Shown: positions 6,661 to 12,518, numbered from the stretch's first letter. The stretch: 15,266 nt of DNA from Methanolapillus africanus (GCF_032714475.1 NZ_JAWDKD010000022.1:1-15266); one strand, 5' to 3'. Numbers and translations: made by a program. Notes: generated by a model from the sequence alone, not told the origin.

Positions 6661-6882
6661 GATTGGAATAGCTGACAGCAGGTGCAGATTGGAACAAGTA
6701 AATATGTGTATTGTTGGAAACAGAAGGTGCAAAACGGTAACAAGAAAAGACTGTATTGTCAGAAACAGTTACTGCAAAACGGAACAGGAAAAGACTGTAT
6801 TGTTAGAAACAGTTGATGCAAAACGGAACAAGAAAAGACTGTATTGTTGGAAAACATTGCTGCAAACTGCAATCTAAAAACA
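6661..6882. repeat. Inner 44/45-bp tandem array of copy 2
   Basis: Units run 6661-6705 (degenerate), 6706-6750 (45 bp), 6751-6794 (44 bp), 6795-6838 (44 bp) and 6839 to about 6882 (degenerate). The shared core is CTGTATTGTTAGAAACAG followed by a TGCAAAACGGAACAAGAAAAGA-like tail. The units are more diverged from each other than in copies 1 and 3, which suggests an older or less homogenised array. Confidence 0.85.
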
Positions 6883-6965
6883 GTCAACTTGTAGGTGCAA
6901 TCTGAAACTATAAACCGGTCAATGCAATCTGTTCTGTAAATTGGAATGTATCTACTGATCGGATT

Positions 6966-7004
6966 CCGATTAAATCAGATGCGATTCGCATCTGATTTAA
7001 TCGG
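6966..7004. repeat. Right end hairpin of repeat element copy 2
   Basis: CCGATTAAATCAGATGCG pairs perfectly with CGCATCTGATTTAATCGG over an ATT loop (18 base pairs). Compared with the other end hairpins, both arms carry matching substitutions. Confidence 0.9.
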
Positions 7005-7064
7005 GATGGTTTGCACGGGAAGTTGGAACAAGCAAAATCATATTTTTAGCGACCGAAGGGAGCC

Positions 7065-7138
7065 GTTTGCGAAGCAAACATGCGGAATCAGATTTCCACC
7101 GCCCATAAAAAATTCCTAGCGAAGCGACGGAATTTTTT
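7065..7138 (-). terminator. Hairpins downstream of paralog 3; terminator at 7107-7138
   Basis: AAAAAATTCC (7107-7116) pairs with GGAATTTTTT (7129-7138) over a 12-base loop, giving a U-tract on either strand, 27 bp past the stop codon of the minus-strand gene. A second small hairpin, GTTTGC-GAA-GCAAAC, lies at 7065-7079. Confidence 0.7.
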
Positions 7139-7164
7139 TCGAAACAGATTGAGAATCCGCTGTG

Positions 7165-8013
7165 TTATTCGGATCCTTCCGTTACAATTTTATGAATAAC
7201 GATGCCGGAGATGGTTTGTGTTCTGAGAACGATGCTTTTCTTCACATCTTTCATGTTAATGATTTTTCCGTGGTTATCCATACCGGTGTCGTTTTCCAAA
7301 AGAAGAATGCGTCCGGAAGGACCCGACACGACGTAATGGAACTCTCCGACGTCTCTGAGCGGTCCGGAATCATTTTCCAAGAACAAAAAATACTCTTCGT
7401 CAAAGGCGAAGTCTTCCGGATCGACGTCGCTTTCAAATCTCAGGTTGCCGACCGTCCCCGCATATGTCCGAACCACAATCGATGAATCCGGTTTTCCTTT
7501 GTAAACGTTGGCGACTTCAATGACGACGTCGGTGTAGATGCGTTCTTCCGGCGGCAAATTCAATTCACCGGACTGAAAAGTCGTTTCTTCCGGATACGTT
7601 TGGATATCCGTTATGATAGCACCCGGCGCGTTTCCGTCCGGCGTGTTCCATTCAGGAGATTGAATTTCAAGGACGGTTCCGGTGATAATCACATCCGACG
7701 TCCGGCCGATCTGAACATAAATGTAGGTTCCGGACATGTTGTAAACGGTTGAATTATAAAAACTCGGACTTTCGCCGCTGTTGAGAATGATAATCTCGGA
7801 ACCGGAACCGGAAACAGAACCTGTGCGGCCGGCCTCTTCTTCGCCGGTTGTGTTCACCGACACCGCTTGCGCCGGTTTTGGGATGGTATTGTTTCCGGGA
7901 TACGGTGAATCCGGCTGATTCAGATTAATAAAAAGCAAACCGGCCAAAAAAATCATGGAGATCACGCCCAAGACGACAATTAATTCAACATGATCTCGAT
8001 TCAATTTTCCCAC
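7165..8013 (-). CDS. Membrane-anchored exported protein, paralog 3 of a four-member family
   Basis: 282 residues. An uncleaved N-terminal membrane segment (about 10-30, no lipobox Cys) is followed by a Pro/Ser/Thr/Asn-rich stalk with several sequons (35-95), then the family domain. Its blocks are SDVIITGTVLEIQSPEW (106-122), RIYTDVVIEVANVYKG (158-173), a single AG in place of GG near 185-186, and FDEEYFLFL (194-202). A C-terminal extension (about 225-282) is absent from the two lipoproteins. The domain begins 74 to 120 residues upstream of its KG turn in all four members, with a variable insert between the first two blocks. Start: GTG at 8013, supported by AAAGGTGA four bases upstream; no better ATG exists in frame. 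The function is unknown. It probably sits on the outer membrane face with the domain exposed. Confidence 0.85.
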   Translation of the reverse strand: MGKLNRDHVELIVVLGVISMIFLAGLLFINLNQPDSPYPGNNTIPKPAQAVSVNTTGEEEAGRTGSVSGSGSEIIILNSGESPSFYNSTVYNMSGTYIYVQIGRTSDVIITGTVLEIQSPEWNTPDGNAPGAIITDIQTYPEETTFQSGELNLPPEERIYTDVVIEVANVYKGKPDSSIVVRTYAGTVGNLRFESDVDPEDFAFDEEYFLFLENDSGPLRDVGEFHYVVSGPSGRILLLENDTGMDNHGKIINMKDVKKSIVLRTQTISGIVIHKIVTEGSE

Positions 8014-8033
8014 AGATTCACCTTTGGCTATGT

Positions 8034-8130
8034 TTTTTTATTTTTTGTTTTTTATTTTCTGTTTTTTATTTTCTGTTTTTTATTTTCTGTTTTTTGTATT
8101 CTATTTTTTTGTATTCTGTTTTTTAAAAGG
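8034..8130. repeat. 14-bp low-complexity repeat in the leader of paralog 3
   Basis: CTGTTTTTTATTTT-type units recur at 8059, 8073, 8087, 8101 and 8116. On the coding (minus) strand this is an A-rich leader of repeated AAAATAAAAAACAG units between a candidate promoter and the GTG start. Confidence 0.65.
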
Positions 8131-8163
8131 ATTTGTTGTGAATAAGTAATATTTTATTACATT

Positions 8164-8179
8164 AGTATATCCATATACT
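8164..8179. promoter_or_regulatory. Inverted repeat / TATA-like site upstream of paralog 3
   Basis: AGTATAT-CC-ATATACT is a perfect seven-base-pair inverted repeat about 150 bp upstream of the paralog 3 start. It could serve as a TATA box on the minus strand. No U-tract terminator for the upstream acetyltransferase is seen here, so read-through is possible. Confidence 0.3.
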
Positions 8180-8222
8180 TATTATAAATCTAATGGTTCA
8201 CAAGTTCAGGCATTCTGTTCCG

Positions 8223-8771
8223 TTATATTTTCCGAACCACGCGGCACGGATTTCCGAAAGCCATGACGTTGTCGGGAATGTCTTTCGTCACTACGCTGCC
8301 GGCGCCGATAATAACGCCGTTGCCGATCGTGACGCCCGGCAAAACAATGACGCTGCCGCCGATCCAGACGTCGTTGCCGACATGAATCGGGTGGGAATAA
8401 ATCATTCCTTTGTTGCGTTCCTCTATGTCGGTCGCGTGCCCGACGGTATAAAATCCGCAGCTCGGCGCAATGAAAACATTGTCGCCAAACGTGACTTGCG
8501 CGCAGTCTAAGATGACGCCGCCGTGGTTCATGTAAAAGTTTTCACCGATTTCGATGTTGTATCCGTAGTCGCAATAAAACGGCTGCTCGATAAGGAATTT
8601 TTTACCGGTTTTGCCGAACAGTTTTCTTAAAATGGCATTGCGTTCATCCATTTGGGACGGGTGAAGCTGATTATGTTCATGACATAATCCTTTGGCATAA
8701 GCACGTTCCCGGTCCAATTTTTCGCTGCCGGAAGGATATAAAGCGTCAGATTCATTTTTTTGTTCCGTCAT
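8223..8771 (-). CDS. Maltose/galactoside O-acetyltransferase-like hexapeptide-repeat enzyme
   Basis: 182 residues with the layout of the Maa/LacA/NodL acetyltransferases. The N-terminal helical Mac region is 9-60 (ALYPSGSEKLDRERAYAKGL). A left-handed beta-helix made of hexapeptide repeats (about 70-178) follows, including FGDNVFIAPSCGFYTVGH with the catalytic His112, and VWIGGSVIVLPGVTIGNGVIIGAGSVV split over 135-161. It ends in the conserved IPDNVMAFGNPCRVVRKI. It transfers acetyl from acetyl-CoA to a sugar hydroxyl in the cytosol; the true substrate cannot be told from sequence. It has the usual family length. Start: ATG at 8771, with only a weak GAGA upstream and a TATA-like TATAATTATAT about 20 bp away. 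Sharing a strand with the downstream paralog 3 does not imply a shared role. The family is common in bacteria, so an old transfer is possible, but composition does not stand out. Confidence 0.88.
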   Translation of the reverse strand: MTEQKNESDALYPSGSEKLDRERAYAKGLCHEHNQLHPSQMDERNAILRKLFGKTGKKFLIEQPFYCDYGYNIEIGENFYMNHGGVILDCAQVTFGDNVFIAPSCGFYTVGHATDIEERNKGMIYSHPIHVGNDVWIGGSVIVLPGVTIGNGVIIGAGSVVTKDIPDNVMAFGNPCRVVRKI

Positions 8772-9036
8772 GTTTTTTTCTCGCAGATATAATTATAGAA
8801 TTCATTGAATAAAATTGTTCCCTTTCAAAGAACACTATTTGGAACAGGTTGATTTTGAAGATTTAAATAAAAATGTATCGCTGTAACCCATCGAAACGGT
8901 TTGCATAAAAAAGAAGATCAGTAAAGTGTAACAAAGAAGAACAGCAAAGCGTAACAAAGAAAAGAAAAGTTACAAAAACAAACCCGACGGTAAAATTGTC
9001 AAGAACAGATTTAGAAATAAAAATTATTCACACGTT
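8772..9036. other. Spacer with short degenerate repeat
   Basis: It contains two 20-base near-identical copies with CAGTAAAGTGTAACAAAGAA at 8919-8938 and CAGCAAAGCGTAACAAAGAA at 8942-8961 (23-bp period). GGTTTGC occurs at 8898-8904. The A-rich AACAAAGAAAAG wording resembles the inner units of the repeat element, so this may be a decayed relic. No gene is seen. Confidence 0.4.
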
Positions 9037-9129
9037 TTATTTTTTGGTCAAATATTTCCACAAAACAATCAAACCCAAAGCGGTCAAAGCTGCCGATAAA
9101 AACAGAACAAGTTTTGTTTTCCAAGACAT
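9037..9129 (-). CDS. 30-residue single-pass membrane microprotein
   Basis: Reading the minus strand from ATG 9129: MSWKTKLVLFLSAALTAL, then GLIVLWKYLTKK, stop TAA at 9037-9039. One hydrophobic helix (7-24) is flanked by basic ends (KTK and KYLTKK). An AAGGAG ribosome site, one of the strongest in the window, lies eight bases upstream, and a TATA-like AATATAATATAAAC is at about 9147-9160. The helix, charge layout and ribosome site together argue that it is real. The role is unknown: small membrane subunits and type I toxin-like peptides share this shape. It stands alone, with gene-free stretches on both sides. No family was recognised. Confidence 0.6.
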   Translation of the reverse strand: MSWKTKLVLFLSAALTALGLIVLWKYLTKK

Positions 9130-9225
9130 TTTGTATTCTCCTTGAGTTGTTTATATTATATTGTATGCATTATTTATTTTCATTTTTGGGGGGTTGTTGG
9201 TGTTTTTGCTGTATGTTAAGAAGCA

Positions 9226-9563
9226 GGAGCCATGAAATATAAAATTTCAATATCGGCTCCGTATTTCAAATTCGCCGGCAACCAAACTTTCCGGCCCGTT
9301 TTTCAAATCGTTTTTCACTCAGTGAGTCCGGTTCCGTTTTTGATTTTTTTCGGTTCGGAGTTTTTCGGTCGGGTCCTTTTTGGAATTTCCTTTCGGATTC
9401 GGGGTCAGATTTCCGAAGTTGGAGTCGGGATGAATCCCGGGTTAAGTCAGGGTTAGACTTTGATTTTGGATTTTCCTTTCGGATTTGTTTGATACATCAG
9501 ATTTTCCGGTCCCCCGGAGATCTTCAGATCAAACGGTGCCGAACCTTTGAATCGGCGAAGGTT
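9226..9563 (+). ncRNA. Candidate structured RNA region
   Basis: A stretch GC-richer than its flanks, with no convincing protein and several nested hairpins. (a) 9226-9260: GGAGCC pairs with GGCTCC, enclosing GAAAT-ATAAA-ATTTC. (b) 9392-9417: TTCGGA with TCCGAA. (c) 9426-9439: CGGGA-TGAA-TCCCG. (d) 9487-9534: GTTTGAT with ATCAAAC, enclosing AGAT with ATCT, enclosing TCCGG-TCCC-CCGGA. (e) 9542-9563: AACCTT with AAGGTT, competing with GCCGA/TCGGC. An imperfect 22-base repeat lies at 9378-9399 and 9464-9485. A TATA-like TTTATATTATATT at 9150-9162 could drive it. A 74-codon frame starting at 9232 begins inside hairpin (a), two bases from AGGAG, and has no protein character I recognise. Not a tRNA, and not obviously RNase P or SRP RNA. 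Structure is seen; transcription is inferred. Confidence 0.4.
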
Positions 9564-9644
9564 GAGCTTCTTAACAAATCACTATACGCGGTTCATCTTA
9601 TTTATATTAACCGATATATATTATTAAGAGGATAATTATAATAT

Positions 9645-10403
9645 TTATTTAATTTTTGACCCCAATATTTTAAATGTCTTCTCTGCATCCTCAATTTTTT
9701 TGCATTCGGCGATCAGTGTCGCATTTTCTTTTTTAGATTTTTGAATTATTTGATCCAGAACAGTCTCCCCGATATTTCCGTCCCCAAAAGCCAAATGTGA
9801 ATCAGATTTTCCGTCGTTGTCATGAATATGATAGTGATCAACCCGCCGGTTCAAAAATTCGTCCAGCGTTTTTGTCGTGTGGGCATGTCCGATATCGAGC
9901 GCAAAAGGCAGGTCGAATGCGTCCAAATCAATTTCTTCCGGCCGGCGGAAAAGATAAAAATCGACATCAGGCATATTTTCTACGCAAATCTGAACACCGG
10001 TTTCTTCCTGAATTTCAGAAAGCCGGCGCAGCGATTGAAGGAGTGCCGCTTTGGATTTTTCGAAAAACCCGTCACTTTTCAGGGGCATATATCCGGGATG
10101 AATGACCAACGTGCCGGCATCAATTTCCTGACAGACATGAGCGCTTTCCAAAATAACGTCAAGCCCGGTCAAGCGGACTTTTTCACGAAGACTCGCTAAA
10201 TTAACGTCTTGCGTCGGCGCATGGACAGAATAAGAAAGATTGTGCGAAAAAAGGCAGTCGATGTTCGGATTCTTTTTAAAATCCGCGACAATATCATGTT
10301 TTCCTTCCGAAAAGATTTCTGCAAACCCGGCGAATTCTTCGATTTCGGAAAGGGCAGCATCCAGATCTTTGTCAAATAATGCAATTGTTGAAACACCAAT
10401 CAT
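9645..10403 (-). CDS. Sugar phosphate isomerase/epimerase-like TIM-barrel protein (AP endonuclease family 2 fold)
   Basis: 252 residues of the xylose isomerase/endonuclease IV-like TIM-barrel superfamily. Putative metal and active-site residues sit at the ends of successive strands: His61 in SVHAPTQDVNL, His102 in LVIHPGY, Glu142 in CVENMP, Asp170 and His173 in FALDIGHAH, His192/His194/Asp195 in YHIHDNDG, Asp208 in FGDGNI and Glu233 in IAECK. This is the full metal-ligand pattern expected for the fold, so the protein should be catalytically competent. Members act either on sugars or on abasic DNA. The short length and lack of the extended DNA-binding loops of true endonuclease IV favour a sugar-type substrate, but this is inference. 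Start ATG 10403 has no clear ribosome site. The gene stands alone. Confidence 0.85.
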   Translation of the reverse strand: MIGVSTIALFDKDLDAALSEIEEFAGFAEIFSEGKHDIVADFKKNPNIDCLFSHNLSYSVHAPTQDVNLASLREKVRLTGLDVILESAHVCQEIDAGTLVIHPGYMPLKSDGFFEKSKAALLQSLRRLSEIQEETGVQICVENMPDVDFYLFRRPEEIDLDAFDLPFALDIGHAHTTKTLDEFLNRRVDHYHIHDNDGKSDSHLAFGDGNIGETVLDQIIQKSKKENATLIAECKKIEDAEKTFKILGSKIK

Positions 10404-10634
10404 AGTTTTTCTGATGTTGTTTTTGAATAAAAGGGTATGGATTTTGAAGAATTCAATGATAAATTTTTCGATTTTGTCAAAATCATCCGCTTTTTATATT
10501 TGCAGGTTTTATCGTCGATTATTCTTTAAAACAATTCAACCGATATTATTTCATTCAAAATCATGGAATAAAAATCAATAAAATAATATTCACAATTATT
10601 AAAAATTTCAATATGTAATTAAATATTTAAGTGA
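10404..10634. other. AT-rich divergent spacer
   Basis: About 230 bp of very AT-rich sequence between divergent genes, with many stop codons in all frames and several A/T runs suitable as TATA elements. No RNA or repeat is recognised. Confidence 0.4.
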
Positions 10635-10739
10635 GTTGGTATTATTTATTATCGTCAAAGATTAATCCGAATCATCCAAAGCAACGGATACTACCTGAGC
10701 GTTGTCGTCATAACGACCATTGCCGGAGTTTTTTGCTCT

Positions 10740-10976
10740 TTGGTCACCTTGTTTGGATTAAATTTTTTGACGATGGTCATTGAGTTATTCGATTTGGGAA
10801 AAAGTGACTGGACAGACTTTCTGAGCGACATTTCATCAGTTACAGCCCTGATTGTTTACATTCTTTTCGAAGCTTCCGGAATTATTTTTTTACTGGCAGA
10901 CATGATTTTGGATTTTAGAAAAAACTGGACGGAGAAGAGATTAAAGATGGATAAACAAATGAGAAAGAGTAGATGA
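10740..10976 (+). CDS. Small membrane protein, start uncertain (frame open from 10635)
   Basis: From the TTG at 10740 the product has 78 residues, with a hydrophobic N-terminus and a second helix (about 34-55, TALIVYILFEASGIIFLLAD) ending in a basic tail. The frame is open upstream to 10635. That part reads like protein (QRLIRIIQSNGYYLSVVVIT, then TIAGVFCSLV) and supplies the first half of a membrane helix the TTG start would cut. Yet it holds no ATG, GTG or TTG. Either a rare start (ATT at 10641 or 10644) is used, or the gene has lost its 5' end. GGAG at 10725-10728 is 11 bases before the TTG. A perfect 14-bp tandem duplication, GAGAAAGAGTAGAT (10961-10974 and 10975-10988), creates the present stop. 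It precedes another small membrane protein gene by 49 bp, probably in one operon. No family recognised. Confidence 0.5.
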   Translation: MVTLFGLNFLTMVIELFDLGKSDWTDFLSDISSVTALIVYILFEASGIIFLLADMILDFRKNWTEKRLKMDKQMRKSR

Positions 10977-10988
10977 GAAAGAGTAGAT
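10961..10988. repeat. Perfect 14-bp tandem duplication at a stop codon
   Basis: GAGAAAGAGTAGAT occurs twice back to back. The TGA ending the 10740-10976 frame spans the junction. With one copy the frame would run four codons on, to a TAA. Confidence 0.9.
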
Positions 10989-11025
10989 TTAGAATATAAA
11001 ATCAAGTCAGGAGGAAGAGAAATAT

Positions 11026-11409
11026 ATGAATGTCAAAAGAATCCTGAAAAACTGGGTGGAAGCCATCGCCATTTTTTCAGTATATTTGTGGATTGTACAA
11101 CTAATTTGCATTATTGCCACGGTTGCTGTTTCGTTGTTCATTTCTTCACTTTTTGAAGTCCCGTTAGAACAAATCGCTTTACCGATAACATTCATTGTAA
11201 CTTCAATTCTTGGCGGCATCGACATTTTCTTGATGTTTGGAAAAAAGAATTCGCCGGCTTCAGTCATTATGTCGTCGTTGGTTCTGACATTTCGCCTCAT
11301 CAAGTCGGTTGTTTTCGGTCAAGAATTTGTCCGGCAAAATGCAGGTCCATCCGTCGGCGTTTACAAATTAAAGCTTGTGATTCGGGAAATATGGGGGTTG
11401 CCAATTTAA
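11026..11409 (+). CDS. Small membrane protein, unknown function
   Basis: 127 residues. A basic N-terminus (MNVKRILKNW) is followed by a long hydrophobic stretch (about 12-45, enough for one or two helices), a further membrane segment (52-72, LPITFIVTSILGGIDIFLMF) and a mainly soluble, basic C-terminal part. Start ATG 11026 with AGGAGG at 11009-11014; the 11-base spacing is slightly long but the site is the strongest of the pair. It lies 49 bp after the preceding small membrane protein on the same strand, and the two are probably co-transcribed. They show no clear sequence similarity to each other beyond hydrophobicity. No domain recognised. Confidence 0.75.
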   Translation: MNVKRILKNWVEAIAIFSVYLWIVQLICIIATVAVSLFISSLFEVPLEQIALPITFIVTSILGGIDIFLMFGKKNSPASVIMSSLVLTFRLIKSVVFGQEFVRQNAGPSVGVYKLKLVIREIWGLPI

Positions 11410-11427
11410 ACTGACCGACATGCAAAA

Positions 11428-11470
11428 TTGAAATGAAATTTCCATCAAAGAGATGGAAATTTCATTTCAA
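11428..11470. terminator. Bidirectional terminator between convergent genes
   Basis: TTGAAATGAAATTTCCATC (11428-11446) pairs perfectly with its reverse complement at 11452-11470 over a five-base loop AAAGA: 19 base pairs. It lies between the ends of the plus-strand gene (11409) and the minus-strand gene (11473). Confidence 0.85.
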
Positions 11471-11472
11471 CT

Positions 11473-12216
11473 TTATGGAATAGCATTTTTCACGTCTTCA
11501 ATTGTGACGTTTTTATTTTTGTAGAAAAAGGTTCCATCGTCTTGAAGAGGAAGTTTTTCTCGTAATGAATAATGTTTAGGCTCAATATCCTTTAAAGGTC
11601 CTCTGTCATTAACCAAACAGACGATATATTTGTCTCCTTCCTTGAATTGTCTAAGATCAACACTTTCACTTGGATTTGGGAAACTAATATCGCTGTACTC
11701 CCCCCCAATTACACGAATGGCAACTTTGCCAGATGTTTCATTTCCTTTATATGTATCTTCAATTTCAAAAATCAAATCGGTATATATCATCTCGTCCGGT
11801 TTTAATTTTATACTGATCATTTGGTAAGGCGTTCCATCTTCAAAAACACCGGAGGAACGTGTGACGCCGGCCGGTTCTTCCCCATCCGGCGTACTCCATG
11901 CAGCCGGTTTGATTTCAATAAGAGTTCCAAAAACAATCAAGTCAGATAATTGTCCCAAATTTTCAAGAGAATAATTTGGTGTATCCGCTTGAGCACCAAC
12001 CATAACAAAAGGTCCGCTTTCGTTTCCGACTTTCGTAATTGTTGTGATATTTGAATCGTTTGTTTCGTTTGAATTATGTGCACCATTTCCATTTGTGCTG
12101 TTTAAATTGTTTGCTTCATTCTCTGTCGACTTCAAAGAAGGATAAACAAAAGCAAAAGCTACAATGAGTATGGCGCAAAGAAATAGAATGATGAGGATAA
12201 TATTTTTGTTATTCAT
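11473..12216 (-). CDS. Membrane-anchored exported protein, paralog 4 of a four-member family
   Basis: 247 residues with an N-terminal membrane anchor (about 5-25, no lipobox in position). An Asn/Ser/Thr-rich linker with many sequons (30-66) follows, then the family domain: SDLIVFGTLIEIKPAAW (91-107), MIYTDLIFEIEDTYKG (143-158), VIGG (169-172) and FKEGDKYIVCL (181-191). Like the 7165 gene it lacks lipidation and has NDRGPLKD (NDSGPLRD there) after the last block. These two form one subgroup, and the 999 and 1740 lipoproteins the other. The phrase WSTPDGEEPAG after block 1 recurs as WNTPDGNAPGA in paralog 3 and WSTADGKMPAE in paralog 2. Start ATG 12216 with GGTGAT five bases upstream. The role is unknown; the exposed domain faces outside by the positive-inside rule. 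Confidence 0.85.
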   Translation of the reverse strand: MNNKNIILIILFLCAILIVAFAFVYPSLKSTENEANNLNSTNGNGAHNSNETNDSNITTITKVGNESGPFVMVGAQADTPNYSLENLGQLSDLIVFGTLIEIKPAAWSTPDGEEPAGVTRSSGVFEDGTPYQMISIKLKPDEMIYTDLIFEIEDTYKGNETSGKVAIRVIGGEYSDISFPNPSESVDLRQFKEGDKYIVCLVNDRGPLKDIEPKHYSLREKLPLQDDGTFFYKNKNVTIEDVKNAIP

Positions 12217-12419
12217 TTTGAATCACCACGTTGTTCTTACAAATTGTATTTCCCCAATTTTTGTTAAAGTTTCAGTTTGATTCGTTTTGACTTTAACATT
12301 TGATTTTTAGTGATTATGATATATTTTATTTTTCAAAATTATTCAACAGATTTTTATATTAATCGGATATTATTTTTTTAAAATCTCAATATTTTTTATA
12401 GTTCTCTATATTCTCCATA

Positions 12420-12496
12420 CCGAAATCTTATATTTCGGCAGTTCGTAACTAAAAACACAATTTAATCAATGATTCGATTTAATCAATTATTCCGAT
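12420..12496 (+). promoter_or_regulatory. ppk1 upstream region: hairpin and direct repeats
   Basis: The hairpin CCGAAAT-CTTAT-ATTTCGG is at 12420-12438. Two direct repeats start TTTAATCAAT at 12461 and 12478 (17-bp period), followed by GATTCGA and TATTCCGA. They lie 22-60 bp before the ppk1 ATG, in the probable leader or start-of-transcription zone. TATA-like runs occur farther up (about 12320-12330 and 12398-12410). An operator is possible; no regulator is identified. Confidence 0.35.
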
Positions 12497-12518
12497 TCAG
12501 ATTTTCAAGGTGCCTTTT

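Larger units (their letters stand above)
6598..7014. mobile_element. Complete repeat element copy 2 with inverted ends, hairpins and inner minisatellite
   Basis: 417 bp bounded by GCAAACCGCACCG on the left and CGGGATGGTTTGC on the right. These are imperfect terminal inverted repeats (the right end reads GCAAACCATCCCG in reverse). Each end carries a long perfect hairpin (6608-6644 and 6966-7004). Inside is a tandem array of 44/45-bp units starting at 6661, 6706, 6751, 6795 and 6839, with core CTGTATTGTTAGAAACAG then GCAAAACGGAACA. It ends in the segment TGCAATCTGT...GGAATGTATCT, shared with copy 1. No transposase or other gene is encoded: open frames in it are made by the repeats and are not conserved between copies, whose units (43, 44 and 45 bp) break frame. 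No clear target duplication is seen. A MITE-like non-autonomous element is the simplest reading; an interspersed repeat transcribed into structured RNA is the alternative. Confidence 0.6.

Noticed and set aside
6428..6697. 89-codon Lys/Gln/Asn-rich open frame on the minus strand
   Set aside because: It is produced by the 31-32-bp pyrimidine-rich array and crosses the end hairpin; no ribosome site, and the repeat is not in multiples of three.
6689..6877. 62-codon open frame inside repeat element copy 2
   Set aside because: The frame exists only because of the repeats, and unit lengths of 45, 44 and 43 bp between and within copies destroy any common frame.
6598..7014. IS200/IS605-type insertion sequence
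   Set aside because: End hairpins recall that group, but here the ends are inverted repeats of each other and no transposase or remnant is present.
9232..9456. 74-codon open frame
   Set aside because: Its start lies in a hairpin only two bases after AGGAG, the product has no convincing motif, and the DNA is better explained by inverted repeats. A leader peptide cannot be fully excluded.
9538..9563. tRNA-like T-arm or H-type pseudoknot
   Set aside because: The AACCTT...AAGGTT stem lacks the T-loop consensus and there is no acceptor stem or anticodon arm nearby. The GCCGA/TCGGC partner would need loops too short to cross the grooves, so the two stems are alternatives.
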